Assembly: GCA_014529385.2 (NCBI GenBank)
Contig: CM043946.1
Location: 39,315,558 to 39,379,557 of the forward strand
Source: Adiantum capillus-veneris
Taxonomy: Eukaryota; Streptophyta; Polypodiopsida; Polypodiales; Pteridaceae
Length of the DNA stretch: 64,000 bases
Reading direction: 5' to 3'
Shown here: piece by piece, positions 46,148 through 56,337 of the stretch
Position numbering within the stretch: the stretch's first letter is position 1
How the letters are laid out: each line of letters opens with the position of its first letter
Program-made: the position numbers and the translations under genes
The notes under the pieces: model-generated
What the model saw: only the letters and a program-made list of their open reading frames with translations
Told to the model about the DNA's origin: nothing
Database searches by the model: none

Positions 46148-47326
46148 CTATGATGCTATTCGAGAACCTCCCAAAGCTTGGAACAACTCTACTTTTGTAA
46201 GTGCAGATTGATGCACAAACTCATGGGCAATGGAGTCCAGACCCAATATTCTAAAAAACACAAAGTAGATGTGTTTGCAAGGCACGTATGCAACACGTTT
46301 GCTATCACGTCTTTGAAAATCCTTACACGAGCACCAAGGGAAGTCTGCAAGTGTGACAGCATACGTAAGACCTTTCTCCACTGATCCAATTGTACTAACA
46401 TGAAACACATGTGATACATTGTGGACCACGATTACCTCCCTTACTAATTTGGCTTCCATTGTTCTTCCCTACGCAATCCTATCTTGAAAATCTCTTGTAA
46501 GTTTTGATCTCCATCTAACAAGTTTTCCATTCCTATATTTTGGATGAAATGAACTCGGTGTGCTAACACATGTTCTAACATTGCGGCTGCACTCAGCATT
46601 TGCATGTGCTTCTTTAAGAACAAACCCATTGTTCAATAACATTTCAACTTCAGATGGTTGCAGATTAGTGCCCTCTGCCACAATCCAAGTCCCAGGTGCA
46701 GGTCCTGGAGGACCAACAATCATGTCATCCACATTCTAGGTATGAGTGTTACTACTGTTGCAGAACCATACAAACCCCTCAACAATGCCTCCCGAATTGG
46801 ATCCTCTTGGAGGATATTTTCACCTTCCCCAAAAGCTTGGTGCAAGAACTCCGTGTTTCAGTGAAGGTGCCATTTCATTAATAAACCTCCCACATCTTGT
46901 ACTATGATCTGCAAGAATACCGAAGCATGTCATTTTTCTCCCAGGCTCAGTATGCCTAATTGCCCACACAGTCCAAGACACTTTTTGCTCCAACCACATA
47001 AGGGGAGTTGTGGAATCCTGGTTCTGCCTACGTAGCCCATTCGTCGTTGTGACTGTCACATACTCAGGTCTGTGACTGTCATCTTCTAGTATTTCATCAG
47101 GGTCCTCCAATATTGTTCTAGATCTTCGAACACTCTTTTGCCTCATTGAATCTCTGTTTGTCTCAAGACTTGGCATGCGCATCTCCTGCAAAGAAGAATG
47201 TGCTAGGTCTATAAGCTTCTTACCTGACCCACCAGCAGCTTGCTGACTCATAAACCTTGCAGCCAAATCTTCCACCCCTGGTCCAGTGCATGTGTTAATC
47301 CCTTTAAGGTATGCATTGTACTTCAA
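46148..47326 (-). pseudogene. SWIM zinc-finger protein of transposon E
   Basis: The first segment (47326-46820) is hydrophilic, with a Ser/Arg/Asp-rich part (RRSRTILEDPDEILEDD) and a folded-looking part WLEQKVSWTVWAIRHTEPG...CGRFINEMAP. A frameshift near 46860 leads to FGEGENILQEDPIREALLRGLYG, then VGPPGPAPGTWIVAEGTN. The end has the SWIM signature CSCKDF...VPCKHIYFVFFRILG (CxC...CxH), a metal-binding fold found at the C-terminus of Mutator-like transposases and in several other DNA-binding proteins. In-frame stops at about 46739 and 46469 and the shift show decay. The true start is not clear: no ATG precedes residue 1, so an upstream exon is possible. It is divergent to the ParB gene. Confidence 0.75.
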
Positions 47327-47339
47327 GGGCGGAACAGTT

Positions 47340-48115
47340 CCGACAGTTATCCAACTTCAAGGGCGAGTGAGGGGCCTTTTTTTGCATGATTTTTTTAATA
47401 AAATTTTACCAAAACTACCAAAAATATATATCTAATTTGTGAGAATTCCCAAAATGCAAAATTCCATTGTATCTATTTTGGCTAGGTTATTCAAATATCG
47501 TCCAAAATTTGTCATGTAATTGGTCACACATATTTCGATAAATTTGAAGGGCATTTTGGAAAAAATGACCTAATATTTGGGGTGTTTTGCAAGATTTTGA
47601 AATTAGAGGGATATTTGGTAAATTTTCCTGTTTTTAAAAGTTCTCGACTATGTTTTTGTATGATTATACATTCTCTTTTGTTTGTCAAATATTGATATCT
47701 ATTCTAGTGTCGATAGTTGATGTAAATGTCATGATTTTGCCAAAAAGCAGATTGTTATGAGCAATTGTTAATCAAATCCAATTTATACTAATGGAAGTTG
47801 ACATTCTTAAATTTGGTTATTTAATCTTGTTCTAAGGACATACACATGGTGTGTTTCTATGAAATTGATTGTGTTACGTAATCGAAAGCTTTGAATTGAT
47901 TTAAGGTGTGCCTTACTAGGTGACATTGTGGATTTAATAGGAAAATGGTCCTACTTTGAGAATGAAAATACCATTTCTTGGTTATACCTCAAACAAATAA
48001 TAGTTCATTATGATTGTTTAGGTAAAAGTTATTTTGAAAGGGTTATTAATCATTTTATGTGATATGTCTGTAGTCCTCCAATTGAGAGATGTTCTCGTCG
48101 AAAGGGAAAAGGACC
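47340..48115. promoter_or_regulatory. Shared intergenic region between the two divergent genes of E
   Basis: About 775 bp of AT-rich sequence without coding signal, lying between the 5' ends of the SWIM and ParB-methyltransferase genes. By position it should contain both promoters. No specific motif can be called. Confidence 0.4.
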
Positions 48116-48125
48116 TATGACTATT

Positions 48126-48227
48126 GATCCGATTTGCAGTGATCAAGTGAGCTCTGTGGCAATCACAGAGGACTTTGATCCGATTTGCAGTGATCAAGTG
48201 AGCTCTGTGGCAATCACACAGGACTTT
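48126..48227 (+). repeat. 51-bp in-frame tandem duplication upstream of ParB exon 1
   Basis: Two copies (48126-48176, 48177-48227) differing at one base, each encoding DPICSDQVSSVAITEDF in the frame that starts with ATG at 48117. That acidic, Ser-rich frame stops at 48276-48278, just before the ATG at 48284, which lies in another frame. Confidence 0.85.
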
Positions 48228-48463
48228 GATGACAATGATAATATTGGTGATGAGAGCGAAAGTACTGACAAGGCTTAGGGTCAATGAATGAAGTTGATGC
48301 TCAAATAGCTACACAAGAGGTAGCTTTGGAATTGGTTCCATTTCATATTGCACCTAAGGTTGCATCATCTGCTGCTGATTTTGAAGATGATAGTCATTTG
48401 CATATGGATAGAGGAGAGGACATTCTCAAAACCACAAGGGTTTTTAGTTGTTTTGAGTGTCCA

Positions 48464-48995
48464 CTAGTGCCTTTGTGTAGACTCATTCCATATGCTTGCG
48501 TCCGTGGCCTTAGATCGGACGTTTCTAGATTAAAAGCTGCATTTGCCAGAGAGGGTTACATAAAGGAAAAAGGTACCTTTATTGTTTCACTGCAAACATG
48601 TCAAAAGGAACAAACATTGTTGACAGGTAATCATTATTATTTTAGAGTGATTTTGTGTATTGATTTTTTTTGTTTTTCTTTTATTTGTTTGACATTTTTT
48701 GGAGTCTTGTTTTTTTAAAAATAGCCGATATTGTTGACACTTGGGACCCTATTTGGAAAGACATAAATAAATATTATGAAGAGGAGTTAGCTTTGCACCC
48801 TCAACTAGAGTCACTGCGTGGTAGAATGTTCTATGTGTGGGAAGGAAATCACAGGACAGTAGCATGGCAAGCAGCAATTAGAGAAATGTTTTCCAATAGC
48901 AGCAGAGAGAAGCATTGTAGGGTCTTGTGTACGATCATCGACCCTACAAAGGTTTCCGAAATAGCATTATTGACGAGCTTGCAATGCATGAATGT
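48464..48995 (+). other. ParB/Srx-like domain of the E gene (exons 1-2)
   Basis: The pattern is hydrophobic-P-L-x-x-I-x-P, then a helix with D-V-x-x-L, G-Y-I, a beta strand ending F-I-V-S, a 45-residue insertion with a helix, then V-W-E-G-N-H-R-T-V-A-W and the strand V-L-C-T-I-I. This follows the layout of ParB N-terminal/sulfiredoxin-like domains, in which the G-x-x-R loop binds nucleotide or phosphate. Assignment is by eye. Confidence 0.6.
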
Positions 48996-50812
48996 GTGAG
49001 TGCAACTATATTCTTGTTTGTAGATAAACTTTATATGTTTGAAGGTTAATCAACTTACTAATATTTTAATCAGTATGAACACCCATGCTCTAGTGTCATC
49101 TCATCTACGAGATGAGTTGGTAAATTGTTCAAACATTTGCTCTGCGGATCATGAGGATTACCTTCGTGCATTGTCGGAGAATGACCAAAAATTGATTGAC
49201 ACTATGCGGAAGAGAACCACAAAGGGAGAGGAGCCATGGCATCCTCTAACACGAAGATATCTAGCTAGACTTCTTTTTGATGTAAGTGTGCTTGCCATTG
49301 TATCACTTTTTTGTATTCTTTAATGGAAGCCTTTTGTTTTGAAAAGAATTGGTTTATTTTGAAGGTTCAAATGTAGAAAGAACTACACACTAAGTTAGAA
49401 ATCAAGAAACCATTGCTTTCTAGCGAGGACTTGAAAAAAGAAGAGGTTAAGATCATGCATGATCTTTATTATAAGTTTTTGGATCGTGTAGGAAAGGTAT
49501 ATAACCATTTCTTAGTGTTTTCTTTGATCTATGGTGAGAGGTGATTTCAATTAACTAACATTCTTGTTGGGTAGATTCTCAACATTGTTGACCCAAGGTT
49601 AGGGAAGGATTGGTTTGATCGTGTGATGAGCCTTCAATGGGGGGAAGATAGTTGGGCTACTCTTGAGAAACTAAACTTGATTGCTCTACATGATGCTTCC
49701 ATAGAAAATAAAATCTTATGGGTGTCATTACTAGAGGCAAGCAAGATCACCCGTGCAGCTTATTGCATGGTCAAAGGAGACCACAAGTTTCAAGGGTGAG
49801 CTTCTGGATGCAAATAGTTTATCAAGAAATTGTTGATGTTGATTTATTTGTTTGATTTTTCTTGCATGCTTTGAGTGAAAGGTGGATAAAATGAGAGGGA
49901 GCTTTGCAGAGGATCTTAGATAAATCTAAGAAGCTTCTTGTAGACTATGTGGATGTGCCAGGAGGGATTGATATTCCTCCCTCGTGCACCATGGATATGT
50001 ACTACACCGAGATTGTGGTGGAGGGAAGGAAATTTTTGTTTCCTCTTGAGGTGGCTTTGGAGAACAAAACAAAGGACGTAGAGTTGCAAGCCTTAAAGAG
50101 GATTGACTACTCTCGCATGGCTTCTGAGCGACTAGTTTACAGGTAGATAATGTTTTGACTATTTTTGTATCATAATATGGGCTTCAACTAATGTTGCATA
50201 TGGCATCTTGTTTGAGATTATAATAATTCTTTGATGGTTTTTGTAGATACTTTGCTCACCTCTTGACCATGCATCACATTGTTGCAATACCTGTGCTTGC
50301 ACGTTCTTGGACTCACATTGAGAGCGGGGAGGGATGCATGTATCCACCGACCATGCATCAACTCTCGCAGTGGGAGCTTGATCATTGTCCTTGGTGGATC
50401 GACATGGATAGAGGCCATGTCCTTGCTAGAGAGAGAGAGTTTCATAATGTGCAGTCTACAGGAGTCGCATCCAAAGATCTTCCACTACCCAAAGCCACAG
50501 ATGTTGTTGCTCCATCTTCTCATCCTCTACCATCTCGTCGACCCTCTCAAACTTTTAAGTTAAAGTCATTATCTCTTTGCATATACCCTTAACTTCGATA
50601 GTTTGGAGATTTTTAATTATCTTGATACTTTTTTCTACATTGAAGCAACAAGATTTTTGGAGAAGGCCCAAAAGGCATTTGCTACTGCAGACCATGTGAT
50701 CGATGTGATTGATGATATGTCGGGTATAATATTGTTTTTTTTTTGGTGTCTTGTTGAAACTCAATTATATTTCTCATGTTTATATAGAATATGTTTTTGT
50801 TCTTGTAGAGAG

Positions 50813-51873
50813 TGGGGGCACACAGAGATTGCAACGTGCCCTTCAGTTTGTCTTTACACCATTATTTTCAGCATGTTGAGCAGTCTAGTTGCAGTGATAC
50901 TAGGTGTGTTGCTTTGCTTGGTGACTATATTGCGATTGCTGGGGATTTCTGTAGCGGTGTGCAGTCTAGATCATGGATGCCTGTACACGAGCATATGAGT
51001 AGAGCTCGATCTACAAAGATTACATATAGGAGGAGTGGTAGATCAATGTCATGGGCTGTAGACTTCATCTTTGTTGACTTGCCTTTTCGAGGCTATCTAC
51101 ATTCACCATCACGTCAACCTTCATGGAATATATGTACAGAGGATCATGTACGATCAGCTATTCATTTGAGTCATAGTACTTTGGCAGACTCGGGGTGGTT
51201 GCTTGTGATGGCATCTCTTGCAGGTAAAAGAATCATTCTTAGATATTGATATTGTTATTAATACGTTCATTTTTAATCATTGATGGCTTTGTTCTTGTAG
51301 GAGACACGGTCTTTTGGGTTGAGAGATTCTGCATGTCATCGGAGTTGATCATTCATCGACGTGTGGTGGTTTTGCATCATGCACCTTACGGTTATGTAGT
51401 GTCATCTGGCGAGCAACAAGAGGTGATCTTTCTATTTATAATTTCATGGTAAGCAAGTGTGAATGTGAAGTTTTTAAAATTTATTTATTTATTCCTTGTA
51501 GTGCGACACTTCTATTATGTTCTTGGTCCACAAGCCCGGACCACCTCCACCTCTTTACATTGCAGAGAGTGCTTCTTTGTTTCATGGTCTAGGAATGACT
51601 GCCATGGATAGCACTATGCGTCACTATTTGCCAGATTCTGGTCGAGCTCTTGGACTCCGGATTGCCATGGAAAGGGTCTATGTAGAAGAGCCATACTTTT
51701 GTGGCATGTTTCATTGAGTTGTTGTGTCGTCCTAGGGGGTTATGTCTTGAGTTTGGATGTGGGACGGCTCCTATTTCGACAGGTTGTTTGGCCTCTAGTC
51801 GTGCATGTGCATCCCTATATTTTGATGAGGCACTTGTTTCTACTTGCTTGCAGCCCTTTCTTCGACCAAGGAA
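50813..51873 (+). other. Permuted methyltransferase domain of the E gene (exons 9-11)
   Basis: Order on the protein: a strand with DFIFVDLPF (motif IV, the catalytic D/N/S-P-P-Y/F position with Leu in place of the first Pro); LADSGWLLVMAS (motif V-like strand); a segment ending HKPG; then, after a frameshift, IELLCRPRGLCLEFGCGTAPIS (motif I, cofactor binding) followed by a strand LYFDEALVSTCLQPF (motif II-like). Motif I after motif IV is diagnostic of permuted DNA amino-methyltransferases. The D-L-P-F variant may reduce activity. Confidence 0.6.
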
Positions 51874-52260
51874 GTGAGGGAGAGAGGACGCAACCACATA
51901 CATAGATGTGGTGGACGATGGAGACCGACCCGTGGGTGGGAACCCTTTTGATGATTTGTGAGATTCCCACTCTCGACCTAGCACAAGACATTCATAGTAT
52001 TTCTTTTGTTTGTGTTATGGTAGCGGAAATTTGTGGTTGATTATCTTTTTGTTGTCTTCCCTATCATTGTATGACTTATGGATAAACATTGTTATTACCT
52101 CTTGTAGGTTTTTGTGCTTATGATATTATAGGCCATTGTTGTTCTGTTGAATTGAAATTGTGTGCATTTTGTTTCAGTGAAGTGCATTACCTGAATACAT
52201 CGAGGTGGAGGCGAGACGTATGACATTGGACCCACGTTATGATGGTTGTCCAAAAGATAG

Positions 52261-53276
52261 GCCTCGAAGAAGGCATCGCTTCATAGATGATGAGTGTGCT
52301 TCAAGTTAATAATTTGTATGTAACTTTGAACAATGGTGTAATATGGCTTTGATTATTGATCCAGATAGGGGTTCAGTAATGTAGATAGGGGTTTGGTAAT
52401 GTTTTCTCAGCATCTTTAATAAGTATCACATATATTATTGTGTACCTACTTTTTTCACTCATGTATGCAAGGATGGGTCCACAATGCAGTTTGTAATGTT
52501 TCTTTAATTAATAGGCTTCGAAGAAGGCATCGCTTCATAGATGATGAGTGTGCTTCAAGTTAATAATTTGTAAGTAACTTTGAACAATGGTGTAATATGG
52601 CTTTGATTATTGATCCAAATAGGGGTTCAGTAATGTAGATAGGGGTTTGGTAATGTTTTCTCAGCATCTCTAATAAGTATCACATATATTATTGTGTACC
52701 TACTTTTTTCACTCATGTATGCAAGGATGGGTCCACAATGCGGTTTGTAATGTTTCTTTAATTAATAGGCCTCGAAGAAGGCATCGCTTCATAGATGATG
52801 AGTGTGCTTCAAGTCAATAATTTGTATGTAACTTTGAACAATGGTGTAATGTGGCTTTGATTATTGATCCAGATAGGGGTTCAGTAATGTAGATAGGGGT
52901 TTGGTAATGTTTTCTCAGCATCTCTAATAAGTATCACATATATTATTGTGTACCTACTTTTTTCACTCATGTATGCAAGGATGGGTCCACAATGCGGTTT
53001 GTAATGTTTCTTTAATTAATAGGCCTCTAAGAAGGCATCGCTTCATAGATGATGAGTGTGCTTCAAGTTAATAATTTGTATGTAACTTTGAACAATGGTG
53101 TAATATGGCTTTGATTATTGATCCAGATAGGGGTTCAGTAATGTAGATAGGGGTTTGGTAATGTTTTCTCAGCATCTCTAATAAGTATCACATATATTAT
53201 TGTGTACCTACTTTTTTCTCTCATGTATGCAAGGATGGGTCCACAATGTGGTTTGTAATGTTTCTTTAATTATGTC
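52261..53276 (+). repeat. Four-copy 254-bp tandem array of the gene's 3' end
   Basis: Copies begin at 52261, 52515, 52769 and 53023, exactly 254 bp apart and very similar. Each unit includes the last 16 codons of exon 12 (CGAAGAAGGCATCGCTTCAT...TAA) and about 200 bp of 3' untranslated sequence. Copies 2-4 are preceded by TTTCTTTAATTAATAG, which resembles a splice acceptor. Confidence 0.95.
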
Positions 53277-53329
53277 TTTGCTATACTCTAGGCCCATCTC
53301 TATTCTCTTATTATCACTTATTGAGAGAC

Positions 53330-53344
53330 TCGCTCGATTTTTTT
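53330..53344 (-). repeat. Subterminal inverted repeat of E, right
   Basis: TCGCTCGATTTTTTT, reverse complement of 45878-45892. A further CTCGCTCGG unit follows. Confidence 0.8.
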
Positions 53345-53391
53345 CTCGCTCGGGAAAACTTGCTCGCCAAATTGTAAGACCCAATATTATG

Positions 53392-53511
53392 ATTAAGTTG
53401 CTTCCACTAAATATGTTCACCCTCTATGTTCTCAAAGTAGCCTCACAAAGATACTTTCTCTAATTCTCATAATTCCGCTATTCTCAAAGTTCATAGCCCA
53501 TTTCCATTACA
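53392..53511 (+). repeat. C2 3' LTR, second piece
   Basis: Aligns with the last 120 bp of 38495-40069 and ends TTCCATTACA. Its continuity with 45051-45856 proves that E inserted into this LTR. Confidence 0.88.
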
Positions 53512-54100
53512 TTTCACAGTTTCTTTCTCTTGAGTTCATATTGTTTGTGTCATTGTTTCCTAGAGTTTTTGGAGGGGATTTTGGGCATGCTTGATCCACT
53601 TGTATTTTTCTATTTATTTCCCTTGGCATGTGCCCTCTTCACTACTCGAACTGGAATTGTGGGTTCCCCTTCTGTGATGAATTGTTGGGCACAACTTGAA
53701 CCAAGTTTATGGCGGTCTTCCCTTTGTTTACTAGATTTCTAGAGTAGGAAAGTGTCCACCCTTGTGACCACCACTGGCTCCACAATATGCCTCTATTTTC
53801 TTGCATTCTTATCTGGTTCAGGATGATCATTTTTCCAATGGTCATCTGCTCCGCAGTTATGGAAATTTTTTGTTTTTGGTTTTGGCATTGGTTTGATCAT
53901 AGGCAATCTAGCTCCCTAATTTTCAATGAAGTAAAAAAGTGTTGTATGTGAAGGTGCTTGATACACTAGCTCTATCGAGATCAGAGTCGATTGATTATAT
54001 CATTCTTTCTCTACCCCCACCGCTACCGAACGCGTTTCACCAGGTACTAGAGCCTATTCATCCACATGTCCCTCAGGCAACATGTACTTGACTAGTATAG
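53512..54100 (-). pseudogene. Element D gag C-terminus (zinc-knuckle region)
   Basis: A minus-strand read with CGADDHWKNDH at about 53840 resembles a degenerate zinc knuckle, followed by Ser/Arg-rich sequence. It continues the gag of D up to the C2 insertion point. Confidence 0.5.
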
Positions 54101-54734
54101 CACTATTCCATGGGAGTGGTGTGGTTGCTGGCCTAATACTGGTTGTGGTCTCTCCATATTCATGGACGGTCTTTGCATTGGTGCCACATTTGATGGTTAT
54201 CTATACATGGGCTATCCTTGAGGTCTCATTGGCACATACTAAATATCTCCATCATATTTGGGCTTATAATAGCACTCATTTGTCTCATGGTTTGTCCAAT
54301 TTCCTTTGATGGCACACCATTTCAAGGTGTGTGTTGTCCAATAGGCTGTCCTTGAGTTGGTCTCTGTCATGGCACTCTCATCGGCATCCTTTGCATGTTG
54401 GTCATCATGTCGTTCATTCATTTAATCATGTCTTCTATACATTAGGAAGAGAATGGGGTCTAGGGGGGCCTCTTTATTTGGAATTTTAAGGGAGTCAAAG
54501 CTCTAGTATTAAGAAAGCAATCAAAGGACGTCTTTGAAAATCAAATAGGCAAAAACGGCTAGTTTATTTGAATTCAAATTTTCCCGCCAAAAGGAAATTT
54601 AAAATTTAGCAAGCAAAACTATATTATATACCATATCTACGGAAAGAGCTCGGCGTGTAGATCACAGATCCATAATCTCCACTTAAATCAGAGATCGTAT
54701 GTAGGAATTATGGAAGGCCAAAAATCATAAATTT

Positions 54735-54768
<34 letters not shown>

Positions 54769-55850
54769 CCATCCTTTGACCATTCTTACACCTCTCGTAC
54801 ACACCCACCATTCCTGCACACATGGCATGCACCAATTCGTCAAAATGTTAATCACCTCCATAATCTCATGGCAAATAAAGAGGCCCTCGTAGACCTCATC
54901 CTCTTCCTCATGAGCATTGGCGGGAGATGGTACAATTGGCCCTACTTGTGTTGGCATAGTGGATGTAGTTCGCTCACCTTGTGAGTCTTCAGTAGTGCTT
55001 TCCTCGTTGAAAATCTTGCAATTATCAGTGAAGTCAATTGTGTCCAGATTGCATGCTTCCCAAGTAGTGTGTTTTTTGCTATACATAATAGCATGCAAGT
55101 CTTTGTTTAGTAATCCCTCTAAAAATAGTGAGACAAGCTCTCCTTAGTTGGGATTTCCAACTCTGAATATCTCTCGGTATATTGCCTCATCCAACGCACA
55201 CTATCTCTGACACTTCCTCCTTGTTTTTGTTTGAAACTATGGATTTGCGCCATTGTATGTCTGATTCCCACTTTTTAGTAAGAAACAATAAATCTCATTT
55301 CCAAAGTTGGCAAATTGGTTTTTGATCTAGGAGGTATGGTATGGAACCAAGTTAAAGCATTACCTTCTAAGGTCATTCCAAACCCCTCAAAATGTGTATG
55401 GAAGTCAATTATGTGTTTGGCTCTCAAAACATGTTTGAAGCTCTCAAGTGATCATACGGATCCCTTAACCCACTGTATTTTTTGACCCACTTTTGGAAAT
55501 CTGCTGGTTTCACTCTATGGTGATGTTCAACACCCACTCTCTCTCTTCTAGTCGACATTTCTCCCATTAAACCTTCAAACTAGCTGTTTGGTAGATGTGA
55601 CTCATGTGGACCTCTCCTTGTCCTAGTGTCACTCATTATTTCCCTGTTAAAGGTGGTTTTTGCATCTCTTTCCCTGTTTTCATCATTGAGGTGACGGCCT
55701 CTGGCTGTTCTTCCTCTCTGATTGACCCTACTATCATAGGCTCTATAATTTGGCCATACATTCTATTTGGTTTTAGGTATTGTTCCCATAATAGCTTCTT
55801 GGATTGAATGTCCCTAGTATTTGGTATGTTCAATCTCCTTCAGAGTCGTC
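54101..55850 (-). pseudogene. Element D gag
   Basis: Minus-strand reading gives a Gag domain with FQKWVKKYSGLRDPYDHLRAF, TLEGNALTWFHTIPP, QKQGGSVRDSVRWMRQYTERY (about 55150-55520), then LHAIMYSKKHTTWEA and a variable acidic region. A second Cys/His group WCAIKGNWTNHETNECYY lies at about 54250-54310. The gag family is distinct from those of A, B and C. Broken by several frameshifts and by an expanded G/C homopolymer at 54737-54765. Confidence 0.75.
54737..54765. repeat. Poly-C run, about 29 bases
   Basis: Uninterrupted C homopolymer (G on the coding strand of D gag). The length is uncertain because such runs are error-prone in sequencing. Confidence 0.9.
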
Positions 55851-56208
55851 ATAACAAAAAAAAAAATCATAACAACCCCTAAAGAGGTGGACATGAAGTT
55901 TTGTTAAACCCTTCTCCTTGATCTTAAAAATATACACAATTTTCAAGGGTGTCAATTGCCCTGGTTTGGCATAGGTAGTCCAGATCAAGTTTATGACATT
56001 GTTGTCTTCCCAAAAATAGTTTATTGGTTAGTCTTAAAGAGGGTCAAAATATGCTTGAACTTGAGTGAGGTCCCAACTCTTGATTGAGTAGAAAAAGAGG
56101 ACATCTTGAATCTTGAGTCGGAGTAAGTGTGTGGCACTTCTTCTTCAATAGTTTTTAAAGTTCTCCCTTGCTTTACACTCTCTTTTGTGGATGCTCTACT
56201 CCTTTTCT
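55851..56208. other. Element D leader, proximal part
   Basis: About 360 bp upstream of D gag in minus orientation. No coding signal. Confidence 0.5.
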
Positions 56209-56295
56209 TGTTAGGAAATAAGACGTAGCTAAATAGATAATTGAGTAGATTACTTAATGGAGAGAGACAGATTTACATACACGAGATTATAGAGT

Positions 56296-56337
<42 letters not shown>

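Larger units (their letters stand above)
48284..52309 (+). pseudogene. ParB/Srx-like domain fused to a permuted DNA methyltransferase, 12 exons (transposon E)
   Basis: Inferred exons: 48284-48626, 48725-48995, 49074-49281, 49377-49496, 49575-49795, 49882-50142, 50247-50558, 50653-50723, 50813-51223, 51301-51422, 51502-51873, 52183-52309. Nearly all junctions are GT-AG and in phase, giving about 946 residues. Residues 61-180 look like a ParB/Srx fold (VPLCRLIPYACVRG, FAREGYI, and EGNHRTVAWQAA in the place of the ParB GERRxRA box). Residues 603-885 look like a DNA methyltransferase with motif IV DLPF (51076-51087), then motif I EFGCGTAPIS (about 51750-51775). That order is the beta class of N4/N6 methylases. 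Bacteria and phages have ParB-methylase fusions of this order. Decay: TGA at 49892-49894 (exon 6) and a frameshift near 51700 (exon 11). An upstream acidic frame (48117-48278) may be a lost N-terminus. Target DNA and activity are unknown. Confidence 0.75.
45857..53382. mobile_element. Transposon E: 7.5-kb DNA transposon carrying SWIM-finger and ParB-methyltransferase genes
   Basis: The C2 LTR is interrupted at 45856 and resumes at 53392, so the insert boundaries are defined. The ends are weakly inverted (AGGCTTTCTAAT against GGGTCTTACAAT), and a perfect 15-bp subterminal inverted repeat with the core ATCGAGCGA lies at 45878-45892 and 53330-53344. Two divergent genes fill it: a minus-strand SWIM zinc-finger gene (46148-47326) and a 12-exon plus-strand ParB-methyltransferase gene (48284-52309). 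No recognised transposase catalytic core is visible, so the element may be non-autonomous, or the SWIM gene may be the remains of a transposase. No RT or LTR is present. Confidence 0.8.
38495..53511 (+). mobile_element. Element C2: chromovirus-like Ty3/gypsy, internally deleted, carrying transposon E in its 3' LTR
   Basis: 5' LTR 38495-40069, PBS 40071-40082, degenerate gag-pro-pol, then a 3' LTR in two pieces (45051-45856 and 53392-53511) with transposon E between. Two deletions are visible against C1: about 670 bp removing the integrase C-terminus and chromodomain at about 44755, and the polypurine tract plus about 640 bp of 3' LTR at about 45050. The flanks TTTTG (38490-38494) and TTTCA (53512-53516) would be a 5-bp target duplication with two transitions, which is weak support. 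Confidence 0.88.

Noticed and set aside
48018-48284. Minus-strand 88-codon ORF over the 51-bp repeat
   Set aside because: Shadow of the repeated plus-strand sequence; no independent support.
52261-53276. Regular array considered as CRISPR-like
   Set aside because: The whole 254-bp unit is repeated without variable spacers, and it lies in a eukaryotic gene end; it is a tandem duplication.
45857-53382. Reading E as an ordinary host gene cluster
   Set aside because: It interrupts an otherwise continuous retrotransposon LTR and has inverted end repeats and a target duplication.
54688-55098. Glycine-run protein on the minus strand
   Set aside because: The glycine run is a homopolymer artefact. 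The real signal here is the D gag in neighbouring frames.
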